A program made the translations under genes and the position numbers. This document shows positions 51,399-60,231 of a stretch of 64,000 bases of DNA, in pieces. Position 1 is the first letter of the stretch. Every line of letters starts with the position of its first letter. The notes below the pieces were generated by a model that saw only the letters and a list, made by a program, of their open reading frames with translations, did not search any database and was not told the origin of the DNA. This DNA is from Corticicoccus populi (lineage in GTDB: Bacteria; Bacillota; Bacilli; Staphylococcales; Salinicoccaceae), in the NCBI RefSeq assembly GCF_042686195.1, contig NZ_JBHUOQ010000001.1, positions 1,426,001-1,490,000 of the forward strand, given 5' to 3'.

Positions 51399-52427
51399 TT
51401 AACCACCAATATAACTCATATTTATTTTCCTGCGCGCATTCCGTCTCTCCTCGGATATTTCCGTACGAATTTCCGAGTAACGGTCATCACGCTCTGCCCA
51501 TACACCGGACAGTATTTTTTTCAACTGACTGTCATCAATTGTATCATCTCGTAAACGCTGACGCACATCAAAACCATCCACCGCAAACAGACAGCCGTAA
51601 AATTTACCGTCGGATGATAACCGTGCCCGGGTGCAGGTTGAACAGAAACTTTCGGAAACGCTGGTAATGAAACCAAGATATGAATCGCTGTCTTTATGCC
51701 GGTAGACTTTTGCCACTTCCCCGTAATATTCAGGATCAAGTGGTTCAAGGTCAAACTCCCCGGAAAGCATTTCAAGAATTTCTTTTTTTGAAACCACTTT
51801 ATCAAAATTCCATCCATTATCATTACCGACATCCATAAATTCTATAAACCGAAGCGTAACGCCTTCCATCTCTTTAAAAAAACGGGCCATCGGTAAAATC
51901 TCATGATCATTCAATCCTTTTTGGACCACCATGTTTACTTTGACTTTAAAACCAACCTCTAATGCATACTGAATCTGCTCAATAATACGGGATGTCCCGA
52001 TACCCCGGTCATTAATTCTGCCGAACAACTCATCATCCAGTGCATCCAGGCTGATATTCAGTCTTCTGAGCCCTGCATCGTAAAGCTTCTGCCCGTGCTT
52101 TTTCAAAAGCAGACCGTTTGTCGTGAGTCCGATATCCTCAATTCCCTCTATCCTGTTTAAACGGCGGATCAGTTGATGCAAATCTTTACGCAGCAGGGGT
52201 TCACCGCCTGTGATCCGGAGTTTTTTCACACCCATTTCTGCATAGATTTTAGACACACGTTCAATCTCTTCAAAACTAAGCAGCTGTTCCCGCTTCAAAA
52301 ATTCAAAGTCATCGCCAAATATCTCTTTCGGCATACAGTACGTACACCTGAAATTACACTTATCTGTTACTGAAATACGCAGATCCCGAATCGGCCGTCC
52401 GAACTTATCTTTCACCGCTTCAGTCAT
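51399..52427 (-). CDS. moaA: GTP 3',8-cyclase (molybdenum cofactor step 1)
   Basis: MoaA is a radical-SAM enzyme that converts GTP to 3',8-cyclo-GTP. The 342-residue protein has the N-terminal 4Fe-4S motif CNFRCTYC, the C-terminal cluster cysteines (FCSTCTRARLSSDG...GCLF) and the essential C-terminal Gly-Gly (YIGG). Two adjacent ATG codons exist; the second fits the GGAGG site better. It overlaps the end of mobA. It is the last gene of the moeA-mobB-moaE-moaD-mobA-moaA operon. Confidence 0.96.
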   Translation of the reverse strand: MTEAVKDKFGRPIRDLRISVTDKCNFRCTYCMPKEIFGDDFEFLKREQLLSFEEIERVSKIYAEMGVKKLRITGGEPLLRKDLHQLIRRLNRIEGIEDIGLTTNGLLLKKHGQKLYDAGLRRLNISLDALDDELFGRINDRGIGTSRIIEQIQYALEVGFKVKVNMVVQKGLNDHEILPMARFFKEMEGVTLRFIEFMDVGNDNGWNFDKVVSKKEILEMLSGEFDLEPLDPEYYGEVAKVYRHKDSDSYLGFITSVSESFCSTCTRARLSSDGKFYGCLFAVDGFDVRQRLRDDTIDDSQLKKILSGVWAERDDRYSEIRTEISEERRNARRKINMSYIGG

Positions 52428-53002
52428 CATACACCTCCGTCTATATCAGATTTATAGTTAATATTACGAAAGATATCAGTCTTCAATTGATACTTTCCGA
52501 TATTCACTTCTGTCACATTCATATTGTCAAATAACGCACGCATACTCAACCTGCCCGCATCTATCTGTTGTTTTAACCGGTCTGTCAAATCCCGTCCCTG
52601 ATAGACCCCGACAAGCGGATGCTGTCTTCTGTCTTCTGCTGAAATGATAATACGGTCTGGTGTTTTCTCCGCCTGTTCAAGTAAAATATGAATCCACTCC
52701 TTTGTAACAAACGGTGTGTCACACGATACAACAATCAGACGGTCTTTCGGATAGGACCTGCTCACCGAGTACAGTCCGCCGACAGGGCCGCAGTTTTCAA
52801 AAGCATCTACCACAGTTTTTAAATGAAATGCGTCCTTTAGACGTTCATTCGTACTCACCACAATGTCATCACACACGCCTGTACTGTCGAGCATCTCTGA
52901 TACATGTGTGTACATTACCTTATTATCCACCTTATACAGACTTTTATCCTCACCGAAACGTGTGGATTCACCACCCGCCATAATCACACCGATTGTTTTC
53001 AT
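52427..53002 (-). CDS. mobA: Molybdenum cofactor guanylyltransferase
   Basis: MobA links GMP to Moco to form the bis-MGD cofactor of DMSO-reductase-type enzymes. The 191-residue protein begins with the nucleotidyltransferase loop IGVIMAGGESTRFGEDKSLY and carries the metal-binding region VVSCDTPFVT. It overlaps moaD by 4 bases. Its presence implies use of the MGD form, for example in nitrate reductase or formate dehydrogenase, neither of which is encoded in the window. Confidence 0.95.
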   Translation of the reverse strand: MKTIGVIMAGGESTRFGEDKSLYKVDNKVMYTHVSEMLDSTGVCDDIVVSTNERLKDAFHLKTVVDAFENCGPVGGLYSVSRSYPKDRLIVVSCDTPFVTKEWIHILLEQAEKTPDRIIISAEDRRQHPLVGVYQGRDLTDRLKQQIDAGRLSMRALFDNMNVTEVNIGKYQLKTDIFRNINYKSDIDGGV

Positions 53003-53232
53003 CCACCGCTCACAGGCGGTATTAATGCAATCTCATCCGAATCCGACACTTGGTAGTCATCCCTGACAAATGATTCATTACTCGCCACCTGAAACACTTC
53101 TCCATCAAGCTCAGGATATTCCTCATAGATGTATGACTTCAGCATTTCAACACTGATTTCCCGGTCTATATCAAGCGACACCCTGCTGCTGCCGACCTTC
53201 TCTTTCAATCCCGCAAAAAGTAATATTTCCAT
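52999..53232 (-). CDS. moaD: Molybdopterin synthase small subunit
   Basis: MoaD is a 77-residue ubiquitin-like sulfur carrier. The C-terminal Gly-Gly (PPVSGG) is adenylated by MoeB and thiocarboxylated. The protein then feeds sulfur to MoaE for molybdopterin dithiolene formation. The gene ends overlap mobA, and it begins 2 bases after moaE. Confidence 0.95.
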   Translation of the reverse strand: MEILLFAGLKEKVGSSRVSLDIDREISVEMLKSYIYEEYPELDGEVFQVASNESFVRDDYQVSDSDEIALIPPVSGG

Positions 53233-53234
53233 GA

Positions 53235-53678
53235 TTAACTCTCCTCTAAAGCCGAATGATATTTCCTCGAATCACCGATCCATTCTTCACCATCCGACCA
53301 GACTTCTTTTTTCCAAATAGGTACAATCTCTTTTAAACGCTCAACTGCATACTCATTCGCACGGTAGCTTTCTGTCCTGTGCGGTGCACTTGTCACAATG
53401 ACTACTGCAATATCGGATATACTGAGATGCCCGGTCCGGTGCCCGATTGCCGTGATGACTCCCGGAAAGCGCTCTGAAATTTCATCACCAATCTGTGCAA
53501 GCATTTTTTCCGCCATCGGCACGTAGGCTTCATATTCAAGATACACCGTCTGTGTTCCTTTCGTCCATTCACGCACATGACCTGTAAACGTACATACAGC
53601 CCCCTGGTGTTCATTCAAAACCATCCGATGATATTTATTAATATCCAGCTCTTTTTCTGTCACTTCAAAACGCTTCAT
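53235..53678 (-). CDS. moaE: Molybdopterin synthase large subunit
   Basis: MoaE is the catalytic subunit that converts cyclic pyranopterin phosphate to molybdopterin. The 147-residue protein has GAVCTFTGHVREW, HRTGHLSISDIAVVI and the lysine-rich active site APHRTESY...VPIWKKE. The ATG at 53678 is chosen over the upstream GTG at 53687 because TTGGAGTGA is its ribosome site. It overlaps the mobB end. Confidence 0.95.
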   Translation of the reverse strand: MKRFEVTEKELDINKYHRMVLNEHQGAVCTFTGHVREWTKGTQTVYLEYEAYVPMAEKMLAQIGDEISERFPGVITAIGHRTGHLSISDIAVVIVTSAPHRTESYRANEYAVERLKEIVPIWKKEVWSDGEEWIGDSRKYHSALEES

Positions 53679-54132
53679 CAATTTCACTCCAATGTATAAA
53701 CCATTCCATTAACTTATCTTCATCATAACGCAGATCAAATGTCATTAATACCGACTTAAGACTTAAAAACTCCACCGGCACAGCACCGTCCGTAAACGAA
53801 TACTCCAAATATATCTTGGGATAATCCAAAGCCTTATAGCCCTCTATTAAAATAAAATCCACTTCTCCTCTAAGTCTGTCCAGCTGATGATTCAAATCCG
53901 GCTCTTTTTTAATTACAGTCATTGATGTATCTGTTGTATTTAAAATCGTCACATCAGACCCTGATTCAATAAATTTCCCTGTATCAGTGCTGTCGGAATA
54001 AACGGCCTGTCCATTATGATGATGCTTAATCACTGCTGTCCGGTATCCTGATGATTTCAATCGTTTGACCATTTTGTTAATCACCGTTGTTTTCCCGGTA
54101 TTTTTATAGCCCGTCACCTGAAGAATTTTCAT
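53665..54132 (-). CDS. mobB: Molybdopterin-guanine dinucleotide biosynthesis GTP-binding protein
   Basis: MobB is a GTPase-like accessory protein for MobA. The 155-residue protein begins ILQVTGYKNTGKTTVINKMV, a P-loop, and carries ILIEGYKALDYPKIYLE. It overlaps moeA by 4 bases at its start and moaE by 14 at its end. Confidence 0.93.
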   Translation of the reverse strand: MKILQVTGYKNTGKTTVINKMVKRLKSSGYRTAVIKHHHNGQAVYSDSTDTGKFIESGSDVTILNTTDTSMTVIKKEPDLNHQLDRLRGEVDFILIEGYKALDYPKIYLEYSFTDGAVPVEFLSLKSVLMTFDLRYDEDKLMEWFIHWSEIDEAF

Positions 54133-55394
54133 TTGTCAGGCACCCGGAATGTATCCGTGCCGCTGGTCATATCTGTCATCATCACTTTCACTTTGTCGCC
54201 CTGTTTAAATCCACGTGTTCCGCCGGGAAGAACGATGACACCGTTACTTTTTGCGATGGAGGTCACTGCATTCGACTTGTTGAATCCGGACGGTTTCACA
54301 AGAAGACCTTCTTCTGTAAACTTGACTTCCGCGCGGATAAAACGTGTGAATGGATTCGGCTTTGTAAAATTTTCATCCAGTACTGCATTGATAAACGGTG
54401 CATATACATTTCTGCTGTTCATCATAGATAAAAATGCCGGGCGGCAGAATAATTCAAAACCGGAATAGCAGGCGGACGGATTACCGCTTAAACCAAACAG
54501 TAAAGTATCTCCGTAAGCACTGACTGTCGTTACACTTCCCGGCCGCATAGCGACTTTGTTGAATAACACTTCGGCACCGAGTGCTTCATATATTTTCGGC
54601 AGGAGATCATAATCACCGACAGAAACGCCCCCGGTTGTAATCACTGCATCAACTGCTTCAATCATTTCTCTTACCCTTTTTAAAATCGTGTTAAAATCGT
54701 CACTTTCCAAATGGTAATGTCTGCCCTCTATATTCATGCGGCCGAGCTGTGCGAGCACCATCGGTGTATTGGAATTTCTGATTTTCCCTCTTTCCAGTGT
54801 GTCACCTGCATCGAGCAGCTCGCTTCCTGTAGACAACACCCCGACTACCGGCTTTTTATAGACTTTTACATACTCGTAACCAAACGTCGCGAGTGTTGCT
54901 GTGACACCCGGGTTTATCAGCGTGCCTTCCGGCACAATCACATCACCTTTCAGGCACTCTTCACCCTGAAATGCGATATTCTCACCCTTAGTAAATGTCT
55001 TCCTGACTGTAAAACCTTCCTCTGTTTCCTTTGACTGTTCAAACATCACGACAGTATCTGCACTCTTTGGCACCTCTGCACCTGTCATAATTCTGAAGGC
55101 TTCATTCTTCTTTAATATATAGTCACTGGACGCACCCGCCGGCACTTCTTCCACCACCTTGAATTCAATCCGGCAATCCCCGGATGCCCCTTCAGTATCA
55201 GACGCCCGGACAGCAAAGCCGTCCATCGCTGATTTGGTAAATACCGGCACATCGTTCGTTGCAGTCAAGTCTTCTGCAAGCACCCTGCCGCCGCTGTTTA
55301 AATAATATACCGTTTCAGGCGGAAGTACCCTCACTTTTTCCATCACCCGGTGAACCGCTTCCAAAACCTGAATAGGTTTTCTGTTTAACGTCAT
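54129..55394 (-). CDS. moeA: Molybdopterin molybdenumtransferase
   Basis: MoeA inserts molybdate into adenylated molybdopterin. The 421-residue protein has the conserved SAMDGFAVRA in its N-terminal region, the MoCF-binding domain motif TTGGVSVGDYD, and FGLSGNPSACYSGFE. The ATG at 55394 follows TAGGGAG; the longer reading to 55484 would extend across the divergent moaC start and is rejected. It is the first gene of the minus-strand Moco operon. The 63-base space to moaC must hold both promoters. Confidence 0.95.
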   Translation of the reverse strand: MTLNRKPIQVLEAVHRVMEKVRVLPPETVYYLNSGGRVLAEDLTATNDVPVFTKSAMDGFAVRASDTEGASGDCRIEFKVVEEVPAGASSDYILKKNEAFRIMTGAEVPKSADTVVMFEQSKETEEGFTVRKTFTKGENIAFQGEECLKGDVIVPEGTLINPGVTATLATFGYEYVKVYKKPVVGVLSTGSELLDAGDTLERGKIRNSNTPMVLAQLGRMNIEGRHYHLESDDFNTILKRVREMIEAVDAVITTGGVSVGDYDLLPKIYEALGAEVLFNKVAMRPGSVTTVSAYGDTLLFGLSGNPSACYSGFELFCRPAFLSMMNSRNVYAPFINAVLDENFTKPNPFTRFIRAEVKFTEEGLLVKPSGFNKSNAVTSIAKSNGVIVLPGGTRGFKQGDKVKVMMTDMTSGTDTFRVPDK

Positions 55395-55457
55395 TATTCT
55401 CCCTACTTTCAAAACGTTTTCTCTGTTATACTCATTGTACTTGAAAAGGAGTTGAGA

Positions 55458-55934
55458 ATGGTGGAATTTACACACTTTAATCATCAGGGACGCGCTAAAA
55501 TGGTGGATGTTTCAGACAAGGAAATCACTGCACGGACTGCCGCTGCCGGGTGCAGCCTCGAGGTCACAAAAGAAATTTATGATGCAGTTACCGGAAAGAA
55601 AATCAAAAAAGGAGATGTTTTCTCCGTTGCACAGGTGGCAGGGATTATGGCTGCAAAAAATACCCATCAGACGATTCCGATGTGCCATCCGCTGCCATTG
55701 TCCGGTATCGATATCCGTTTTGAGTGGGATACAGAGCAGGATTATCTTTTGAATATCACTGCTGAAGTAAAAACAACCGGACGTACAGGGGTTGAAATGG
55801 AGGCACTCACTGCAGTAAGCGCTGCTGCACTGACTGTTTATGATATGTGTAAAGCGATTGATAAAGGAATGGTGATTAAAGAAACCAGACTGTTATCAAA
55901 AACAGGCGGAAAATCCGGTGATTACCAAAGGTAA
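55458..55934 (+). CDS. moaC: Cyclic pyranopterin monophosphate synthase
   Basis: MoaC converts 3',8-cyclo-GTP to cyclic pyranopterin phosphate. The 158-residue protein shows KMVDVSDKEITARTA, the active-site segment MCHPLPLSGID and MEALTAVSAAALTVYDMCKA. ATG at 55458 has AAAGGAG; the TTG two codons earlier overlaps it. It is the only Moco gene on the plus strand, divergent from moeA and convergent with moaB. A TATACT (55427-55432) may be its -10. Confidence 0.95.
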   Translation: MVEFTHFNHQGRAKMVDVSDKEITARTAAAGCSLEVTKEIYDAVTGKKIKKGDVFSVAQVAGIMAAKNTHQTIPMCHPLPLSGIDIRFEWDTEQDYLLNITAEVKTTGRTGVEMEALTAVSAAALTVYDMCKAIDKGMVIKETRLLSKTGGKSGDYQR

Positions 55935-55963
55935 CTCAAGGGGTTTACCGCCTGCACACTGCA

Positions 55964-56464
55964 TCACTTATTTAATTCATACACCAAGTGGTTCAACTCA
56001 GGAATCACCAGTTCCTCCATTGCGAGCTTCACTGCGCCGGTTGACCCCGGCAGTGAGATGATGACTTTATTACCATACGTGCCCGCCGCCGCACGTGACA
56101 ATATACTTCTTGACCCGATATCCTCTGTGTAGCTGAGCATTCTGAAAATCTCGCCGAACCCCTCGATTTTTTTATCAAATAAAGGCTCAAGTGCTTCAAG
56201 GGTAACATCTCTTCTGGCAATCCCCGTTCCGCCGGTGGTGATTACTGCATCTATATCACTGTTTAAAAGCTGCTGTACCGATTCTTTAATCTTCGAAATA
56301 TCATCTGTCACAATAATATAATTTTCATCTGCAACGACTGCGTTAATCTCTGTTAAATACTTTTTGACAAGCTGACCGCCCTTATCTGTCTCTCTCGTCC
56401 GTGTATCACTCACCGTCACTACCGCGGTACGAATGTCTCTGTCAATCCGGTCAATTATACTCAT
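55964..56464 (-). CDS. moaB: MoaB/MogA-family molybdopterin adenylyltransferase
   Basis: This 166-residue MoCF-fold protein probably adenylates molybdopterin before MoeA acts. It has VVTVSDTRTRETDKGGQLV at the start, ITTGGTGIARRDVT at the substrate loop and SLPGSTGAVKLAME near the end. It lies 11 bases downstream of moeB and is co-transcribed with it. No clear terminator separates it from the convergent moaC. Confidence 0.92.
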   Translation of the reverse strand: MSIIDRIDRDIRTAVVTVSDTRTRETDKGGQLVKKYLTEINAVVADENYIIVTDDISKIKESVQQLLNSDIDAVITTGGTGIARRDVTLEALEPLFDKKIEGFGEIFRMLSYTEDIGSRSILSRAAAGTYGNKVIISLPGSTGAVKLAMEELVIPELNHLVYELNK

Positions 56465-56475
56465 CCTTTACCCCC

Positions 56476-57477
56476 TCATCCAAAAATCTGATTAATGACT
56501 GTTCTGCTCTTATTCATATCCGACGTTCCGTGAATTAAAAATCTGCCGTCATGAAAGTTAACGAGCCGGTATTCTTCAAACCGAAACTCGATAAAGTAAG
56601 GCGTCTCCCTAAAATGAATGCCCCGCTCGAAAAGGCGTGCAGTGACTGCTTTCTTATCCAGTTTTTCATCAATATACTGGACCGTATCCCTGCCGCACAG
56701 TTTCATCGTGCTTCCGGCATCTTCACTGAGTGCCGGATAGGATGCGTGTGATGAACATGCCGGGCAGTCAGGGTCTTTCATAACGTCTATCTTGAATTTC
56801 ATATGATCCATATCCCAGAGATTTCCGACCCTCATATAGTACGGTGCCTGAAATTGTCCCGTCATTATTTTTAAAGCCGTTGTAACCTGTTCCGACACCG
56901 CTGCCTGGACCGCCGGAGCAATAATTCCTGCCGTGTCACATGTCAGTGCGGTTTGAGGCAGAACCGGCACAAGGCAACGGTAACACGGTGTTTCCCCAGG
57001 TACGAAGCCGCAGCTCGTATATGATGCTTCCACGCAGGCGGCATACACCCACGGAATGCCAAGCTTAAAAGCTGTATCATTAATCAAAAGACGTGTGTCA
57101 AAATTATCTGTACCGTCCAGGATGATATCGGCCGCTCCGGCAAGCGGTTCAATAAGCGCCGCATCACAGTGTGCAATATGTACCTCCACTTCCAGATCAC
57201 TCCGAATATCCGCGAGTCTTTTTTCTGCCGCAATCACTTTCGGGATTTTCTCTGCCGCATCGCTTTCACTGTATAAATTCTGACGCTGCAGATTCGACGG
57301 CTCAACATAATCCCGGTCAACCAGTATCAGTTTTTTCACCCCTGCTCTTGCCAGCATTTCACTGGACGAAGAACCGAGTGCACCAGCTCCGACAATCAGC
57401 ACTGTACTTTCCTCTATCCGCCGCTGTCCGTCTGTACCTATGTTATTGTATCGTTCCTGCCTCGAATATCTGTTCAT
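56476..57477 (-). CDS. moeB: ThiF/MoeB-family adenylyltransferase
   Basis: MoeB activates the MoaD C-terminus by adenylation. The 333-residue protein has the Rossmann motif VLIVGAGALGSSSSEMLARAG, LILVDRDYVEPSNLQRQ, DGTDNFDTRLLIND and the zinc cysteines CYRC and CPAC. A short C-terminal extension follows. The choice of MoeB over ThiF rests on the Moco neighbourhood. The ATG at 57477 follows GGTGAGTGGG; the longer GTG-started frame (57522) lacks similarity. Confidence 0.9.
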   Translation of the reverse strand: MNRYSRQERYNNIGTDGQRRIEESTVLIVGAGALGSSSSEMLARAGVKKLILVDRDYVEPSNLQRQNLYSESDAAEKIPKVIAAEKRLADIRSDLEVEVHIAHCDAALIEPLAGAADIILDGTDNFDTRLLINDTAFKLGIPWVYAACVEASYTSCGFVPGETPCYRCLVPVLPQTALTCDTAGIIAPAVQAAVSEQVTTALKIMTGQFQAPYYMRVGNLWDMDHMKFKIDVMKDPDCPACSSHASYPALSEDAGSTMKLCGRDTVQYIDEKLDKKAVTARLFERGIHFRETPYFIEFRFEEYRLVNFHDGRFLIHGTSDMNKSRTVINQIFG

Positions 57478-57661
57478 TTTAACCCACTCACCATAGTATT
57501 TTCTCAAGCTTACTATATTCACAAACTTAAAGTAAGTCCGGACGCTTATGTTACTGTTATTTTAAATTGTTAAGTACGTGTAAAGATTTGATGTTCTCCT
57601 TCTGCACTGTGTTAAAATAGTATCGATTACATGTTTGTTATTAAGTGAGGGGAGCCTTATT

Positions 57662-58357
57662 ATGCAAAAAATTCTCGTTGTAGATGATGAACCTTCAATT
57701 GTTACACTGCTGAAATTTAATATTGAACAGGCGGGCTTTGAAGTCATCACTGCAGATAACGGCAGAGCCGGCCTCGATACTGCACTTTCACAATCTCCGG
57801 ATTTAATCGTTCTTGATTTGATGCTTCCTGAAATGGACGGCATGGATGTATGCCGTACGCTTCGTCAGGAAAAGGTCAACACACCAATTTTGATGCTAAC
57901 TGCTAAAGACGATGAATTTGATAAAGTGCTTGGCCTTGAACTCGGTGCTGATGATTATTTAACAAAACCTTTCAGTCCGAGAGAAGTCGTTGCCCGGATA
58001 AAAGCCATCTTAAGACGGTCCGGCGCTGAAGATCCGGTTACAGATGAACAGACGATTAAAATTAAAGATTTAGTCATTCATCTGGACCGCTATGATGTTT
58101 ACTTTAAGGAGAATCTTTTATTTTTAACACCTAAGGAATTTGAACTTCTGCTGTATCTTGCCAACAATAAAGGACGGGTGCTCAGCAGGGACCAGCTCCT
58201 CGACCGTGTGTGGGATTTCCAGTATGACGGTGATACAAGAATCGTTGATGTCCATATCAGTCATCTGCGGGAAAAAATTGAAGAAGATACCCGTAAACCA
58301 AAGTACATTAAAACCGTACGCGGCTTCGGCTACAAGCTTGAGGTTCCTCAGTCATGA
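57662..58357 (+). CDS. phoP: PhoP-type response regulator
   Basis: This 231-residue OmpR-family regulator has an N-terminal receiver domain (acidic DDE at residues 8-10, phosphoacceptor Asp52 in VLDLMLPEMDG, LTAK near residue 80, TKPFSP) and a C-terminal winged helix (LTPKEFELLLYLANN, RTVRGFGYKLE). The sequence and the partner kinase point to PhoP, which controls phosphate starvation genes. WalR and other relatives are less likely given the PhoR type. The ATG follows GGGGAG and the stop overlaps phoR by 4 bases. Confidence 0.9.
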   Translation: MQKILVVDDEPSIVTLLKFNIEQAGFEVITADNGRAGLDTALSQSPDLIVLDLMLPEMDGMDVCRTLRQEKVNTPILMLTAKDDEFDKVLGLELGADDYLTKPFSPREVVARIKAILRRSGAEDPVTDEQTIKIKDLVIHLDRYDVYFKENLLFLTPKEFELLLYLANNKGRVLSRDQLLDRVWDFQYDGDTRIVDVHISHLREKIEEDTRKPKYIKTVRGFGYKLEVPQS

Positions 58358-60132
58358 AACGATTATGGCTGAGGATTTCAGTATCTTTTTCCCTGCTGAC
58401 CCTCTCTTTACTGATTATTTTATGGTTCATTATTGCGTCTGTCAGTAAAACCACATATACAGATACAATCAGAGAGCATTTAGTTGAAAATGCGGTCCTT
58501 TTTTCAGAGATGATTTCAACGTCAAATTTACTCACCCAGCCTGACGAACTCGATGCGTTGCTTACCAGAGCAGAAGAAGACATCAATATGCGCATCACTG
58601 TAATCAGTCCGGAAGGCAGTGTCATTGCAGATTCTGAAAATAATCCGGGATCAATGACAGATCACATAGACCGTCCGGAAATCAATGAAGCTCTTGAAGG
58701 CGCGGATGTTGCTGAATCAATCAGGAACAGTGAAACCGGCGGGATCAACATGATGTATATCGCTGTACCTGTTTATGATGCCGATGATAATATTACCGGA
58801 ATTGTACGTACATCATATTCACTCGAGCTCATATCTGATACTACACAGTATTTATGGCAGGGCCTTGCAGCAGTTCTTGGGATTGTATTAATCATCTCAA
58901 TCATCGTTGCCGTATTTCTTGCGCGGAGTATTACTAAACCTATAAGTGAAGTGGTAAAAGCTACCGGTGAGCTTCGCGAGAAAAATTACAGCCACCGTAT
59001 CCACGGCGAATATAAAGGAGAGATGGATACTCTGGCACAGTCTGTCAACGCACTTGCAGCAAGTCTGCAGACGCAGTTGAAAATCATACGGGAAAACGAA
59101 CAGCAGCTAAACAGCATACTGGATAACCTGGTCAGCGGCGTAATGCTTGTAAACGCCCAAGGTACCGTCGAAATGATTAATCCGTCAATGGAGCGGTTTC
59201 TTTCAAGACACAGGGACAACATACTAAACAAGCATTTTAATGAATATGGAGAAAATATCGGCCTCTCGGCTTTAATTCATACAGTCTTTGAAGAAAATGA
59301 AAAAGTAAATGCTGAAATCACTTCATATTATCCAAATGAACAAAAATTTGATGCACATATCAGCCCATACTACAAAGACAGCTGGCAGCAGGGCGGTGTC
59401 ATTATTGTCCTCCACGATATTACAGAAATCAGGCACCTTGAACAGATTAGAAGTGATTTTGTCGCCAATGTATCCCACGAATTAAAAACACCGGTCACTT
59501 CTGTCAAAGGGTTTGCAGAAACGTTACTCAGCGATGATGTTACAGATAAAGACACCGAACGGCAGTTTTTACAAATTATACTCGACGAAAGTGAGCGGCT
59601 CGACAGACTGATACAAGATCTTCTTCATTTGTCCAAAATCGAAAAAAATACACTGCCTTTAAATATTGAACAGATAGAAATCAGACAGTTTATCAAAGAG
59701 ATTGTCCAGACTCTGTCCACATCGGTGAAAAAGAAAAATATACAGCTTACACTGCCTTCTACAGAAAAAGAGACTTTTCTTGAGGGGGACAAGGACCGTT
59801 TGAATCAGATTATTATTAATCTCGTTTCAAATGCCGTTAATTATTCTTATGATTACGGTTTTGTAGAAATCAAAGTGAAGGCAAAAAATAATAACATCTA
59901 TATTTCTGTTTCAGATAACGGTGTCGGCATTCCCGAGGAAAGTCTTTCCCGTATTTTCGAACGCTTTTACAGAGTCGACAAAGCCCGTTCCAGACATTCC
60001 GGCGGCACAGGACTCGGGCTTGCGATTGTCAAACATCTTGTTGAATCACATCACGGCCGTATCAAAGTCGAAAGTATTGAAAATAAAGGAACAACCATGA
60101 CAGTCATTCTACCGAGACAAATGCACCCGTAA
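58354..60132 (+). CDS. phoR: PhoR-type sensor histidine kinase
   Basis: This 592-residue membrane kinase has helix 1 (residues 9-29), an extracytoplasmic sensor of about 135 residues, helix 2 (near 167-190), HAMP (ARSITKPISEVVKATGELR), PAS (LDNLVSGVMLVNAQGTVEMINPSMERF), the phosphoacceptor motif FVANVSHELKTPVTSVKGFAETL and the ATP-binding domain (NLVSNAVNYS, DNGVGIPEESLSRIFERFYRV, GGTGLGLAIVKHLVE). The domain order is that of PhoR. Its start overlaps phoP. There is no strong terminator after it; a separate sigma-B-type promoter follows for the next gene. Confidence 0.92.
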   Translation: MKRLWLRISVSFSLLTLSLLIILWFIIASVSKTTYTDTIREHLVENAVLFSEMISTSNLLTQPDELDALLTRAEEDINMRITVISPEGSVIADSENNPGSMTDHIDRPEINEALEGADVAESIRNSETGGINMMYIAVPVYDADDNITGIVRTSYSLELISDTTQYLWQGLAAVLGIVLIISIIVAVFLARSITKPISEVVKATGELREKNYSHRIHGEYKGEMDTLAQSVNALAASLQTQLKIIRENEQQLNSILDNLVSGVMLVNAQGTVEMINPSMERFLSRHRDNILNKHFNEYGENIGLSALIHTVFEENEKVNAEITSYYPNEQKFDAHISPYYKDSWQQGGVIIVLHDITEIRHLEQIRSDFVANVSHELKTPVTSVKGFAETLLSDDVTDKDTERQFLQIILDESERLDRLIQDLLHLSKIEKNTLPLNIEQIEIRQFIKEIVQTLSTSVKKKNIQLTLPSTEKETFLEGDKDRLNQIIINLVSNAVNYSYDYGFVEIKVKAKNNNIYISVSDNGVGIPEESLSRIFERFYRVDKARSRHSGGTGLGLAIVKHLVESHHGRIKVESIENKGTTMTVILPRQMHP

Positions 60133-60170
60133 TAAAAATATCCGTAGTATAACAATAAAGAATTAACACA

Positions 60171-60196
60171 GTTTAATGAAAGTTCCTGAAGGGTAT
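60171..60196 (+). promoter_or_regulatory. Sigma-B-type promoter
   Basis: GTTTAA and GGGTAT separated by 14 bases match the general-stress consensus exactly. It lies 35 bases before the ATG at 60232. A TATAAT overlaps downstream and may add a weak SigA start. Confidence 0.8.
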
Positions 60197-60231
60197 TATA
60201 TAATTATGATAATAGGTTGGAGGTCATCATC

